A DNA stretch of 64,000 nt from Rhizobium sp. N324. Its GTDB lineage: Bacteria; Pseudomonadota; Alphaproteobacteria; Rhizobiales; Rhizobiaceae. Position 1 is the stretch's first letter. The number at the start of each line of letters is the position of its first letter. Below, in pieces: positions 52,985 through 60,911 of the stretch. The stretch covers positions 248,001 through 312,000 of the forward strand of contig NZ_CP013635.1 in the NCBI RefSeq assembly GCF_001664485.1. The letters are read 5' to 3'. The notes under the pieces were generated by a model. It made no database searches. It had not been told where the DNA came from and saw only the letters and a list, made by a program, of their open reading frames with translations. The position numbers were made by a program, and so were the translations under genes.

Positions 52985-54499
52985 TTACGGCCTGGTGTAA
53001 AGATCGGCGTATTGCTGCCGCAGGATGTTTTTCTGAACCTTGCCCATCGTGTTGCGCGGCAGGTCCTCGGCAAAGATGATGCGCTTGGGCTGTTTGTAGC
53101 GGGCAAGACGGTCCTGGAGGGCGCTGACGATGGTCTTTTCATCCAGGACGGCGCCGGGCTTGCGCACGACGATGGCGGTCACGCCTTCTCCGAAGTCGGG
53201 ATGCGGCACGCCGATGACGGCGCTCTCGACCACACCCTCGATCTGGTCGATCTCACCTTCGACCTCTTTCGGATAGATGTTGTATCCACCCGAAATCACC
53301 AGATCCTTGCCGCGGCCGACGATGTGGATATAGCCGTCCCGATCGATCTTGCCGAGGTCGCCGCTGATGAAGAAACCGTCGGCGGTGAATTCGGCCGCGG
53401 TTTTTTCCGGCATGCGCCAATAGCCCTTGAAGACGTTCGGCCCCTTGATCTCGATCATGCCGGTTTCTTCAGCCGGCAGCGCCTGCCCCGTCGCGGGATC
53501 GGTGACGCGCACCGTCACACCAGGCAGCGGAAAGCCGACCGTTCCGGCAATCCGTTTGCCTCCATAGGGGTTCGACGTGTTCATGTTGGTTTCCGTCATG
53601 CCGTAGCGCTCGAGAATCGCGTGACCGGTCCGTGCCTGGAAGCCGGTATGCGTTTCTGCAAGCAGCGGAGCCGAACCGGAAATGAAGAGACGGATGCCTG
53701 CGACCGCCTCTCTGTCGAGGCGCGGGCTTTGCAGGAGACGCACATAGAAGGTCGGCACGCCCATCAGCATCGTTGCCTGCGGCATCAGGGACAGCACCAC
53801 ATCCGGGTCGAACTTCGACAGCAGGAACATCGAGGCGCCGGCGAGCAGCGTGACATTCGTGGCGACAAACAGCCCATGCGTGTGAAAGATCGGCAAGGCA
53901 TGGATTAGCCGATCCTCGGCGGTGACGCGCCAATAATCTCGCAGGGTCAGGGCATTCGACAGCAGGTTCCCATGGGTGAGCATCGCCCCCTTGGAACGGC
54001 CCGTCGTTCCCGACGTGTAGAGGATCGCCGCCAGATCATCGGCGGAGCGCGAAGCATCGACAAAGTCGGCCGGCTCATCGCGCGCGAGATCGAGCAACGA
54101 GCCGCTGCCGTCGGCGTCGAGCGTTTCGACGATCGCGCCGTGCGCCTTCGCCATCGTCTCCACGCCCGCCCGGGCAGCCGAGGCAACAACCACCAAACGC
54201 GGCTCGGCGTCGCCGATAAAGTAGTCGAGCTCGGCCAGCGTATAGGCCGTGTTGAGCGGCAGGTAGACCGCGCCGCTGCGAAGGCAGGCGAGATAGAGGA
54301 TCAATGCCTCGGCACTTTTTTCGACCTGCACCGCCACGCGATCGCCCGGGCGAATGCCGAGCGCATCCATGGCGCTGGCGATGCGGCCGGAAAGAGCGAA
54401 TGCGTCATTGTAGGTCCATGTGCGCGTGCTATCGATCCGGATAAACGGTGCGTCACCGGGCGCGGCGGCCCGGATCGCGTCGAAAAGATGGTTGCTCAC
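52985..54499 (-). CDS. matB: malonyl-CoA synthetase MatB
   Basis: A 504-residue acyl-adenylate-forming enzyme: AMP-binding loop LYTSGTTGRSKGAML near residue 165, RYGMTETNMNTSNPYGGKR (A5 region, about 298), FISGDLGKIDRDGYIHIVGR (A7-A8), ISGGYNIYPKEVEGEI, and the C-terminal LPRNTMGKVQKNILR with the adenylation Lys. It activates malonate to malonyl-CoA with ATP. It starts with GTG: GGAGGAGGGCGAAA precedes it and the GTGA overlaps the matA stop. Confidence 0.95.
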   Translation of the reverse strand: MSNHLFDAIRAAAPGDAPFIRIDSTRTWTYNDAFALSGRIASAMDALGIRPGDRVAVQVEKSAEALILYLACLRSGAVYLPLNTAYTLAELDYFIGDAEPRLVVVASAARAGVETMAKAHGAIVETLDADGSGSLLDLARDEPADFVDASRSADDLAAILYTSGTTGRSKGAMLTHGNLLSNALTLRDYWRVTAEDRLIHALPIFHTHGLFVATNVTLLAGASMFLLSKFDPDVVLSLMPQATMLMGVPTFYVRLLQSPRLDREAVAGIRLFISGSAPLLAETHTGFQARTGHAILERYGMTETNMNTSNPYGGKRIAGTVGFPLPGVTVRVTDPATGQALPAEETGMIEIKGPNVFKGYWRMPEKTAAEFTADGFFISGDLGKIDRDGYIHIVGRGKDLVISGGYNIYPKEVEGEIDQIEGVVESAVIGVPHPDFGEGVTAIVVRKPGAVLDEKTIVSALQDRLARYKQPKRIIFAEDLPRNTMGKVQKNILRQQYADLYTRP

Positions 54500-55920
54500 T
54501 TTCGCCCTCCTCCAAGCGTTGAGTTCATGATCTGTGCGAATGGCCGGGAGCCTTGCTGGCCATGGCCGCCGCTGCGGCTTTCGTCGTTCTGGTTGGCCAG
54601 GTTTTTGACGGCCGGCGAGGCAATCACTTCGCCGCGCTGCGCCAGAGCCTCGTGGTTGGCCACGATATCGTCGAGCTTATAGAGATAATTGACCATCAGA
54701 CCGTGCGCCTGCTGCATCGCCTTGGCCGAGCGGTCGCCCAGAAAATTCAGTCTTTCGAGCCGGGCGCCATTGCCGAGATGGAAGCGGGCGACGGGATCGA
54801 CGGGCCGCCCCTCCGGCGTCCGTTCGATCAGGAAATAACGGGCCGCAAGCGGCAGCAGCACCCGCTCCACTTCGGTTGCCGTATCCTCGTTGTCAGGCCA
54901 GTTCGGATCGTGCAGCAGCATCAGCGTTTTGCGGGCCGCATCCGGCAGCGACCGGTCGGCGGTTGGAGCACGCGCCTTGGCAAGCCAGCGGGCAAAGCCT
55001 GGAACGGGCGACAGCGTAACGAAATTCTTTAGGCCGGGCAGGTCTCTGCGCAGGTCATCCACGACCTGCTTGATCAGGAAGTTGCCGAACGAGATTCCGC
55101 GCAAACCATCCTGGCAGTTGGAGATCGAGTAGAAGACAGCTGTCGTCGCTTCGTCGGCATTGATCTGCTCCCTGCCCTCGTCGAGAACATCGCCGATCGC
55201 GCCGGGCACCGATCGTGTGAGCGCCACCTCGACGAAGACGAGCGGCTCATCGGCTAACCGGGGGTGGAAGAAGGCAAAGCATCGCCGGTCGCACGGCGCC
55301 AAACGGCGGCGCAGCTCCTCCCAGCCGGCGATCTCGTGCACCGCCTCGTATTTGATGATCTTTTCAAGAATGGAAGCCGGCGTCGACCAGTCGATCGGCC
55401 GCAGCGTCAGAAAGCCACGATTGAACCAGGAACCGAACAGATGCGTGAAGTCGGCGTCAAGGGCGCGATACCCTTCGGACTGGTCTTTGGAAGCAAGCAG
55501 TTGCTGACGCATCCGGACGAGCTTGGCGGTGCCGTTCGGCGCGTGATTCAACCGTCGCAGCAGCTCCTGTCGCCGTGGCTCGGCGGCCTGATGGAGAGCA
55601 ATGATGACGGCGGAGCTTTTGTCAGTGCGGTAATTTTCAGTCGCCTGGTCGAGCTTGGCCGTGTCGGGCCCGAGCTTTTCATGAAGCATATGGAGGAATG
55701 CCTGCGCGCCGTCGCTGTCGAGTGCCTCCCAGCGATCGAGGATCTCGGCCGCAAGGGCCATGCCCGAGGCTTCGCCCCGGCTCGATAGCAGCATTTCACA
55801 GAGTGTCTGGAGATCGGCCTTGGCTGCGGCCTGCGTGGCGCGTGAACCAGAAAACAGAAGCTGGCGTCCGCGATCGGTGATGCTCTGCAGCATATCGGTG
55901 AAGAAGGAAGCTTCGGACAT
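54496..55920 (-). CDS. matA: malonyl-CoA decarboxylase MatA
   Basis: A 474-residue malonyl-CoA decarboxylase: FYSISNCQDGLRGISFGNFLIKQVV (acyl-transferase-like core, about residues 270-295), LSPVPGFARWL and FHLGNGARLERLNFLGDRSAKAM (active-site His region, about 400-425). It converts malonyl-CoA to acetyl-CoA and CO2, completing malonate breakdown with MatB. The ATG at 55920 follows GAGAGGAGAAATGGC; an in-frame ATG at 56016 would lie in the operator region and is unlikely. First gene of matABC. Confidence 0.95.
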   Translation of the reverse strand: MSEASFFTDMLQSITDRGRQLLFSGSRATQAAAKADLQTLCEMLLSSRGEASGMALAAEILDRWEALDSDGAQAFLHMLHEKLGPDTAKLDQATENYRTDKSSAVIIALHQAAEPRRQELLRRLNHAPNGTAKLVRMRQQLLASKDQSEGYRALDADFTHLFGSWFNRGFLTLRPIDWSTPASILEKIIKYEAVHEIAGWEELRRRLAPCDRRCFAFFHPRLADEPLVFVEVALTRSVPGAIGDVLDEGREQINADEATTAVFYSISNCQDGLRGISFGNFLIKQVVDDLRRDLPGLKNFVTLSPVPGFARWLAKARAPTADRSLPDAARKTLMLLHDPNWPDNEDTATEVERVLLPLAARYFLIERTPEGRPVDPVARFHLGNGARLERLNFLGDRSAKAMQQAHGLMVNYLYKLDDIVANHEALAQRGEVIASPAVKNLANQNDESRSGGHGQQGSRPFAQIMNSTLGGGRK

Positions 55921-56017
55921 GCCATTTCTCCTCTCTGCCGGGTGGCCGGCCGCGTCACGTGCACCTTGCAGCTTCTTCCCATCGCCGCGTTTCACCGGTA
56001 GTATGTAAATTGTCACT

Positions 56018-56073
56018 TTTCGTACACGAAGTCAATCATCGTGTATACAAGAATGGCCATCGCGTATAAAGGA
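56018..56073. promoter_or_regulatory. MatR operator region: three sites at exact 21-bp spacing
   Basis: Between matA and matR. The central site TCGTGTATACAAGA (56039-56052) is the exact reverse complement of the MatR operator TCTTGTATACACGA that I recall for R. leguminosarum bv. trifolii. GTA-centred cores also occur at 56022-56027 (GTACAC, in TTCGTACACGAA) and 56064-56069 (GTATAA, in an 11/14 match). The three centres, 56024.5, 56045.5 and 56066.5, are exactly 21 bp apart. Confidence 0.85.
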
Positions 56074-56083
56074 AACGAACCGA

Positions 56084-56734
56084 ATGTCCGAAAATGCCGG
56101 CCGATGGCTGCGGGATGAGATTGAAAACGCAATTCTTTCCAACGAGTTCTCCCCTGGTGAGCGGCTCGACGAAATGGTGCTTGCGACACGGTTCGGGGTC
56201 TCCCGCACACCGGTGCGCGAAGCGCTGATGCAACTCGATGCGATCGGCCTCATCGAAATTCGGCCGCGCAGAGGTGCTGTTGTCATCGATCCGGGACCGC
56301 ACCGCGTCTATGAGATGTTCGAAGTTATGGCCGAGTTGGAGGGCTTGGCCGGCTCTCTCGCCGCACGGCGGTTGGACAACACCTCCCGGGACGCGATCGC
56401 CGCCGCCCACAGCCGCTGCCAACAATCAGCCGGCGCCGGCGACAGCGATGCCTATTATTATGACAATGAGGAATTTCATAAGGCCATCTATGCAGCCGGC
56501 CGAAGCGAATTCCTCGAGGAGCAATGTGTGCAATTGCACCGGCGGCTGCGACCCTACCGCCGCCTGCAACTGCGCGTGCGAAACCGCCTGTCGACATCCT
56601 TCTCGGAACATAGCGCCATCGTCGATGCGATCTTTGCCGGAGATGGCGACGAAGCCCGCCGTCTGCTGCGGACGCATGTCGGCATTCAGGGTGAGAGATT
56701 CAGTGATCTGGTCGCAAGCATGGCGAACAGATGA
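56084..56734 (+). CDS. matR: malonate-responsive GntR-family regulator MatR
   Basis: A 216-residue GntR/FCD protein: winged helix in residues 7-72 (LRDEIENAILSNEFSPGERLDEMVLATRFGVSRTPVREALMQLDAIGLIEIRP), then a helical effector domain (YYDNEEFHKAIYAAG). It is divergent from matABC across a 163-bp spacer holding its operator; in R. leguminosarum bv. trifolii MatR represses mat until malonate binds. The third operator-like core lies only 14 bp before its own ATG, so autoregulation is likely. Confidence 0.94.
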   Translation: MSENAGRWLRDEIENAILSNEFSPGERLDEMVLATRFGVSRTPVREALMQLDAIGLIEIRPRRGAVVIDPGPHRVYEMFEVMAELEGLAGSLAARRLDNTSRDAIAAAHSRCQQSAGAGDSDAYYYDNEEFHKAIYAAGRSEFLEEQCVQLHRRLRPYRRLQLRVRNRLSTSFSEHSAIVDAIFAGDGDEARRLLRTHVGIQGERFSDLVASMANR

Positions 56735-56840
56735 TCGCTGTTAGAAATCCGCCCGGCAGATTGATCAATGTTCAGCGGTCGCGTCCCACAGGCTGAGATG
56801 AATCGCATCACACAAACGATCGCTGCGGGTCTTGAGAATG

Positions 56841-57266
56841 CTATGTCGGGAATGCCCAGGGATTCACGAGTGCCACTTCCATGCCCTCGAAATCCTTGAT
56901 ATTGCGCGTGACCAGCGTCATGCGGTGGGTGAAGGCTGTCGCCGCAATATAGGCGTCGTTGATCGGTTTGGGATTGGGCACATGCCACTGGGCGGCCTGA
57001 ACGGCCGCAGCCTCGTCCAGAGGCAGGACACGGCCGGAGAAGACTGCGAGAACGGAATTTTCCAGCCAGTTGCGCAGCACCTTCCCGGCGGCTGCATCAT
57101 TATGCTCGACCAGCCGAACGCCAATCTCCAGTTCGTGCAGGACGACGGAGGAAATGAACGTCTCGGCCGGATCGACGGTTTCGTTCCAGACCACCACATT
57201 GGGGTCGGCCTTGCCGCTCGCGACCTTGCGCAGTTCTGAAACGACATTGGTATCGAGCAACAGCAT
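56841..57266 (-). CDS. PIN-domain toxin (VapC/FitB-type)
   Basis: A 141-residue PIN-domain ribonuclease: MLLLDTNVVSELRK with Asp5, HELEIG with Glu45, INDAYIAATA with Asp104 and LVTRNIKDF with Asp125, the four acidic residues of the active site. The PNVVVWNETVDPAETFISSVVLHELEIGV block is FitB/VapC-like. It cleaves RNA when unbound by its antitoxin. The ATG overlaps the antitoxin TGA (TGATG); a GTG one codon earlier is also possible. Confidence 0.92.
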   Translation of the reverse strand: MLLLDTNVVSELRKVASGKADPNVVVWNETVDPAETFISSVVLHELEIGVRLVEHNDAAAGKVLRNWLENSVLAVFSGRVLPLDEAAAVQAAQWHVPNPKPINDAYIAATAFTHRMTLVTRNIKDFEGMEVALVNPWAFPT

Positions 57267-57520
57267 CACGACAGATCGACCGGTCGGGCATGCTCGGTGC
57301 GTGGCGGGAGCGGCAAGTCAACGTCTTCCGCTCCCGGCGCTGCCAGCATGTCACCGAGGGTCCGCATTTTACCGGTAAGCCGCTTGTATTCGTCGAACGA
57401 CAAGAGAACATGCGCGGGCCGCCCCCTGTCGGTGATGATCACAGGCCCGTCCTTGGTGGCGCGCTTGGCGCGGCCAAGATCCTGATTGAGTTCTCGGCCT
57501 GAAAGCGTGGTGACGGTCAT
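57266..57520 (-). CDS. Phd/YefM-type antitoxin
   Basis: An 84-residue antitoxin: Phd/YefM N-domain (TVTTLSGRELNQDLGRAKRATKDGPVIITDRGRPAHVLLSFDEYKRL, residues 2-48) followed by a flexible tail that would neutralise the toxin (TLGDMLAAPGAEDVDLPLPP). The ATG at 57520 follows GGAGG. The perfect palindrome at 57537-57556 lies 16 bp upstream and is the likely autoregulatory operator. An ATG at 57556 inside the palindrome is not the likely start. Confidence 0.92.
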   Translation of the reverse strand: MTVTTLSGRELNQDLGRAKRATKDGPVIITDRGRPAHVLLSFDEYKRLTGKMRTLGDMLAAPGAEDVDLPLPPRTEHARPVDLS

Positions 57521-57536
57521 GGCGAGCCTCCAACGT

Positions 57537-57556
57537 ATGTGGTTACGTAACCACAT
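57537..57556. promoter_or_regulatory. perfect 20-bp palindrome, toxin-antitoxin operator
   Basis: ATGTGGTTACGTAACCACAT, a perfect dyad centred at 57546.5, immediately upstream of the antitoxin start. Phd-type antitoxins bind such palindromes to repress their own operon. Confidence 0.8.
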
Positions 57557-57808
57557 TTAATCGGAACTAGCCGGAATTACAAGATGCAGTCGCTGCCTCG
57601 CCCTTGATCGCAAGCTCTGACCTACAATCGGCAAGCACCGCAATCAGATGAACTCTGCGGCGTCTCCCCTTCAAAGGCGCCACAGATCGTCCTCGCCGCC
57701 GAATTTAAGTGCAACAGCTTCGAGCCGACCATTGACATCGGTGGTGTTAAGGCCGAAGCCGCACTCGGCGACGCAATGCGCGGCTATTTTTTCTCGAGGA
57801 TTCGACAG

Positions 57809-58726
57809 ATGAAGACCAAGGCGGCGACAGCCAATGCCGGAAACCTGATCATGACCGGTGTCCTGCTGATGCTGCTCGGCGATCTGCTCTTTGCGCTGAA
57901 CGATGCGATGGGCAAGTGGCTGGTCGCAAGCTTTGCCGTCGGCCAGGTGCTGGTGATCCGCTCGGTCGGCGCTTTCATCGTGCTCGGCCCGATGATCCTC
58001 CGGCAAGGGCCGATGGCCTTGTTCCGCGTCGAGCAGAAAGGCCTCCAATTCATACGGGTCATCATGGCGACCTGCGATGTCGCGCTGTTTTATGCTGCCG
58101 TCGCCTATCTGCCACTCGCAGATGTCATGACCTTCTATATGGCCGGGCCGATCTACATTGCGGCGCTCTCGCATTTCTTTCTCGGCGAAAAAATCGGCTG
58201 GCGGCGTTGGCTGGCTGTTGTGATCGGCTTTGCAGGCGTCGTCATCGCGCTGCGCCCGTCGACGGCGATGCTGTCGCTTCCATCGCTTTTCGGTCTTGCG
58301 GGCAGCCTTGCCTTTGCGCTGTCGCTTGTCATGAGCCGCTATCTGCGCTCGACCAGCGACACGACGCTGGTGACATGGCAGACCGTGGCGGCACTGGTCA
58401 CCGGCATCGTGCTCAGCATCGGCCATTGGCAGCCGGGAACGATTGTCGACTGGTCCGGCATGCTGCTGCTCGGCATCGTTGCCACCTGCGCGCATTTGCT
58501 CATCACCCGCTCGCTGAAGCTTGCACCGGCGTCGCTGCTGGCGCCGCTGCAATATACGCTGTTGCTCTGGGCGATCATCCTTGGCTACCTCTTCTTCAAT
58601 GATGTTCCCGACACGCAGATCATCATCGGTGCGGCAATAATCGTCGTTGCGGGGCTGTTCATCTTCCATCGCAAGAATCTGAAAGAGACGGTTCCGACTG
58701 AAGCCGTTCCGCCCGACGGCCATTGA
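57809..58726 (+). CDS. EamA/DMT-family transporter
   Basis: A 305-residue drug/metabolite-type exporter with ten predicted TMs in two EamA repeats: first repeat LLMLLGDLLFALNDAMGKWLV ... VMTFYMAGPIYIAALSHFFLGEKIGWRRW, second SLPSLFGLAGSLAFALSLVMSRYL ... ASLLAPLQYTLLLWAIILGYLFF. Substrate unknown; the family exports amino acids, sugars or metabolites. The start at 57809 follows GAGGA; an earlier ATG at 57776 is possible. The spacer to the antitoxin gene (57557-57808) holds nothing else I can support. Confidence 0.88.
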   Translation: MKTKAATANAGNLIMTGVLLMLLGDLLFALNDAMGKWLVASFAVGQVLVIRSVGAFIVLGPMILRQGPMALFRVEQKGLQFIRVIMATCDVALFYAAVAYLPLADVMTFYMAGPIYIAALSHFFLGEKIGWRRWLAVVIGFAGVVIALRPSTAMLSLPSLFGLAGSLAFALSLVMSRYLRSTSDTTLVTWQTVAALVTGIVLSIGHWQPGTIVDWSGMLLLGIVATCAHLLITRSLKLAPASLLAPLQYTLLLWAIILGYLFFNDVPDTQIIIGAAIIVVAGLFIFHRKNLKETVPTEAVPPDGH

Positions 58727-58994
58727 GACGCCAGCGCTGTTTATCTTGAGCTTCACACAAGACGTTCCAACCCTTGGAATTGCTGTTTATTTCCATCCGT
58801 AAGCCGAGCGGGAATAAAACCTTTTCCCTTCCAGCGCCAAAGCAGCGGCAATGATCCCATGGGGCGAAATTTCCGCCAGCAACCTTTTCGCCTTCACCAT
58901 GCACATCCCAGAGTCACCGCTGCACGCGGAGTTTCCGCGGAACAATCTGGACGCTTGCACGCTACCCCGGAGCATTCAAACACGGGAGATCACC

Positions 58995-59444
58995 ATGGCG
59001 TCTATGACCCTCGAAGACCTATCCTCGCAACTGAAGAAGATCGATTTCTGCATGCTGTCTACGACCGCAGGCTCCGGCCGCATCTCGGCCCGGCCGATGA
59101 GCAATAATGGCGACGTCGAATATGACGGAGATTCCTGGTTCTTTTCATATGAAGACAGCAGGAAAATCACCGAGATCGAAGGCGTCGACACCGTCTCGCT
59201 GACGTTCACGGCGCCACCCAGCCTCCTCGGCAAGCCGGGGATTTTCATCGCTGTCGAGGGCCTCGCCTCTCTGGTCCGGGACAAGGCGGCATTCGAAGAA
59301 CATTGGGTCCCCGATCTCAAGCGGTGGTTTCCAGAAGGAGTGGACACTCCAGGGATCGTCCTCATCAAGGTTTCAGCGTCCGCCATCCGATACTGGGATG
59401 GCGAGGAAAACGGTGCGATCGCCCTGCCTGGCTCCGCGAATTAA
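58995..59444 (+). CDS. pyridoxamine 5'-phosphate oxidase-like protein (general stress protein 26 type)
   Basis: A 149-residue PNPOx-like split-barrel protein: KIDFCMLSTTAGSGRISARPMSNNGDVEYDGDSWFFSYEDSRKITEIEG (FMN-binding barrel, residues 15-62) and RYWDG near the C-terminus. Relatives bind FMN, FAD or F420 and respond to stress. The start follows CGGGAGATCACC. Open reading further upstream (to 58851) lacks family features. The 268 bp before it show no other gene. Confidence 0.85.
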   Translation: MASMTLEDLSSQLKKIDFCMLSTTAGSGRISARPMSNNGDVEYDGDSWFFSYEDSRKITEIEGVDTVSLTFTAPPSLLGKPGIFIAVEGLASLVRDKAAFEEHWVPDLKRWFPEGVDTPGIVLIKVSASAIRYWDGEENGAIALPGSAN

Positions 59445-59543
59445 GGTAATGCAAAGCCGCTCTGCTCCCTTGCATGTTTCGATGAAGCACGGGTCCCCGC
59501 GGGAGGCATGCGAGGCTGCCGGGCATTCGTCGGCAGTTGAACC

Positions 59544-60794
59544 CTAGTTCTCATCCGCCGGCGGCGGCTCCCAGCCGAAGACGCTGCGGCCTCCGAAATC
59601 GGCGGATTGGCGAAATTCGCCGGCGATGATCTCCTTGAGGTCGGGACCGGTGACGTAACGTTCCATCTGCCTGGATTGGTCGTCCAGGCGCTTGAGCGCC
59701 TGCAACTCCTCCTCACGTCCGAGCCTGCCCTTCTGCACCGCCGATTTCATCACACCGATCGTCTCGTCATAGACCTTGAGCGGCACCGGGAAGGGATGGC
59801 GGTCCTTGCCGCCATGGGCGATGGAAAAGCGCGCCGGATCGGAAAAACGGCAGGGTGCGCCGTGGACGACCTCGGCCACCATGGCCAGTGCCTCCACCGT
59901 GCGGGCGCCGACACCGGGAACCAGCAGCAGTTCCTCGAAATCCGCCGGCCCGCGGTCGGCTGCGGCGGCGAGATTTCCATGCAGGCGGCGCATGTTGACG
60001 TCGCTCTCGCGTACGTCGTGATGGGCCGGCATGATCAGGTGCGGCAGCATCGGCTGCGCGGCCGGCTCGGGCGCCGGCTGCTCGACACGCCGTAGCGCGG
60101 CGGCCTCGCGGACGATCCGGTCGGGACCGAGCGTCGCCAGCAGATCGAGCTGGCCGCGCCGCGAGCGCTCGGCGCGCCTGTCGGCCAGATTGACGATCGT
60201 GCCCTGGCTCCGGCCCTCGATTGCCGCATGCGGCGAGTCGACAAAACTCTCCAGCCCTTCCGACAGCCAGTGATAGCGCCGGGCCTGCCGCCTGTCGCCG
60301 TTCATGCCTTGCTGCACGACGACCCAATGGCCGTCGTCGGCGACGATGAAGCCGTGCAGATAAAGATCGAACCCATCCTGAAGCGCGGCGCTGTCGACCT
60401 TGGCAATGAGACGGCTGGTCGTCGCCAGCCCTTCGCCATCGAGGCCGACGCGCTCGCCGATCGACACGAGTTCCTGCGGGGTTTTGCGCGAATGCGCACC
60501 GCGGCCGCCGCAGACATGCAGGCCGAGCTCGCCGGCGCGCGGTTTCAGCCCACGCTTCAGCGCGCCGAGAACGCTGGTGGTGATGCCGGAGGAATGCCAA
60601 TCCATGCCCATCACCGCGCCGAACGACTGAAACCAGAAAGGGTGGGCGAGTCTGCGCAGGAATTCGTCGCGGCCGTAATGATGCACGATCGCTTCGGTGA
60701 TCAGGGCTCCCAGCCGCGTCATCCGGTCGCCGAGCCAATGCGGCACACGTCCCCCGTGAAGGGGAAGATCGGCGCTGCCTGCACGTTGTGACAT
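59544..60794 (-). CDS. DUF763 protein
   Basis: A 416-residue DUF763 protein. It starts MSQRAGSADLPLHGGRVPHWL and shows HPFWFQSFGAVMGMDWHSSGITTSVLGALKRGL, GGRGAHSRKTPQEL, the central DGHWVVVQQGMN and LLLVPGVGARTVEALAMVAEVVHGAPCRFSDPARFSIAHGGKDRHPFPV. The GVGARTVEALA stretch is a helix-hairpin-helix, suggesting DNA binding or repair; the function is not known. The start follows AAGGAAACGAG. Divergent from the phospholipase-D gene. Confidence 0.9.
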   Translation of the reverse strand: MSQRAGSADLPLHGGRVPHWLGDRMTRLGALITEAIVHHYGRDEFLRRLAHPFWFQSFGAVMGMDWHSSGITTSVLGALKRGLKPRAGELGLHVCGGRGAHSRKTPQELVSIGERVGLDGEGLATTSRLIAKVDSAALQDGFDLYLHGFIVADDGHWVVVQQGMNGDRRQARRYHWLSEGLESFVDSPHAAIEGRSQGTIVNLADRRAERSRRGQLDLLATLGPDRIVREAAALRRVEQPAPEPAAQPMLPHLIMPAHHDVRESDVNMRRLHGNLAAAADRGPADFEELLLVPGVGARTVEALAMVAEVVHGAPCRFSDPARFSIAHGGKDRHPFPVPLKVYDETIGVMKSAVQKGRLGREEELQALKRLDDQSRQMERYVTGPDLKEIIAGEFRQSADFGGRSVFGWEPPPADEN

Positions 60795-60911
60795 CTCGTT
60801 TCCTTGCGCGTTTATCGCCGGGCGAAGTGAGCCCGGCCGCCTCTTAGAGCACCGTAGGGAACCCAAAAATATTCCAGGCGTTTGTTTTCCCAGTTAGAAG
60901 CCGAGGCAATC

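Noticed and set aside
57671..58756. A 361-codon minus-strand open frame
   Set aside because: It is antisense to the EamA transporter, rich in Asp/His/Gln and without family features.
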